NCBI GenBank assembly: GCA_015501055.1
Contig: JADNYV010000393.1
Location: 1 to 32,205 of the forward strand
Source of the DNA: Mucidula mucida
Lineage: Eukaryota; Basidiomycota; Agaricomycetes; Agaricales; Physalacriaceae
DNA: 32,205 nt
Reading direction: 5' to 3'
Shown: piece by piece, positions 32,001 to 32,205 of the stretch
How positions within the stretch are numbered: the first letter of the stretch is position 1
Layout: every line of letters starts with the position of its first letter
Translations under genes and position numbers: made by a program
Notes under the pieces: generated by a model
Seen by the model: only the letters and a program-made list of their open reading frames with translations
Databases searched by the model: none
What the model was told of the DNA's origin: nothing

Positions 32001-32205
32001 AACCTTGCAGTCAACCGGTTTGGAACCAGGCGTAAGTTCTATCGTGATCCCAGGGTCTTCGCTCCGGTAACTTGTCAAAGTCCGCCTTGCTGAATACATC
32101 GGAAATTCCTCGATGTAAGGTGCAGCAGCGGATGAAGGCTGTGTGATCTCAGCTTTTCTCCGCTTTTGCGATTAGTTGTCCCAGTCCATCCAGAACAAAC
32201 GCTCT
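29095..32205 (-). pseudogene. Unit 3 pol, cut by the window end and rich in indels
   Basis: Chromodomain, integrase, RNase H and most of the reverse transcriptase are present; the start of the unit, about 170 bp, lies beyond the window. The YLDDILIF site is intact here (31269-32099 frame). Frame breaks are more frequent than in unit 2, especially at 30320-30560 and 31860-32180, and are mostly one- to three-base deletions. Between them the sequence stays close to unit 2, though with some real substitutions (for example near 30690-30740). The indel burden rises toward the window edge. Confidence 0.82.

Larger units (their letters stand above)
17933..32205 (-). mobile_element. Tandem array of gag-less chromodomain Ty3/Gypsy units sharing LTRs
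   Basis: From left to right the order is LTR, pol, LTR, pol, LTR, pol (cut by the window end). All are in the same orientation, with transcription leftward. Each internal region holds reverse transcriptase, RNase H, integrase and a C-terminal chromodomain, but begins after the protease, so gag, protease and primer-binding site are missing. Adjacent units share one LTR. The spacing between LTR starts is 6816 bp for the unit with the hAT insertion and 3814 bp for the next; removing the insertion and one target duplication brings the first to about 3827 bp. Tandem units with shared LTRs fit unequal homologous recombination better than separate insertions. Confidence 0.85.

Overview
The window looks like part of a filamentous basidiomycete genome, probably an Agaricomycete. 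Inferred genes are cut by many 45-60 bp GT-AG introns. Both DNA-transposon families and the chromodomain Ty3/Gypsy element are types common in mushroom genomes. There are no operons, Shine-Dalgarno sites or CRISPR arrays. I ran no database search: family names rest on motifs read by eye, and all splice sites are manual predictions.

Layout. (1) 1-4.6 kb is gene-poor. It holds a decayed partial copy (about 745-1425, minus) of the metallo-beta-lactamase-like gene found intact at 10813-12144, and a doubtful broken small gene at 3884-4541. (2) 4622-10796 is a full-length Tnp2/EnSpm (CACTA-like) DNA transposon. It has 42-bp perfect terminal inverted repeats, an 8-bp direct repeat at its edges, a three-exon transposase gene spoiled by one in-frame TGA, and a second, frameshifted gene. 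(3) 10.8-16.2 kb is the host-gene island: a five-exon metallo-beta-lactamase-fold protein (369 aa), an unknown 203-aa protein, an atypical Arf-like GTPase fused to an extra C-terminal domain (361 aa), and a predicted multi-exon gene whose last about 70 codons are a diverged copy of the end of the 203-aa gene. (4) 16.4-17.3 kb holds a decayed unrecognised gene.

(5) 17933 to the window end is a head-to-tail array of a truncated chromodomain Ty3/Gypsy element on the minus strand. Three 532-bp LTRs (17933, 24749, 28563) alternate with internal regions of about 3.3 kb. In the two junctions visible, the LTR is joined directly to pol just after the protease, so gag, protease and the primer-binding site are missing and the same deletion is repeated. 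The left unit is split at 20413-20420 by a 2981-bp hAT transposon with an 8-bp target duplication. That transposon carries a 5'-truncated, intron-containing transposase and a tRNA-like module.

The transposons do not cooperate with the host genes. They separate the two metallo-beta-lactamase copies, sit 8 bp beyond one host stop codon, and fill half the window. Many single-base indels in the rightmost array units look like consensus errors, so the broken frames there should not be read as biology without checking.
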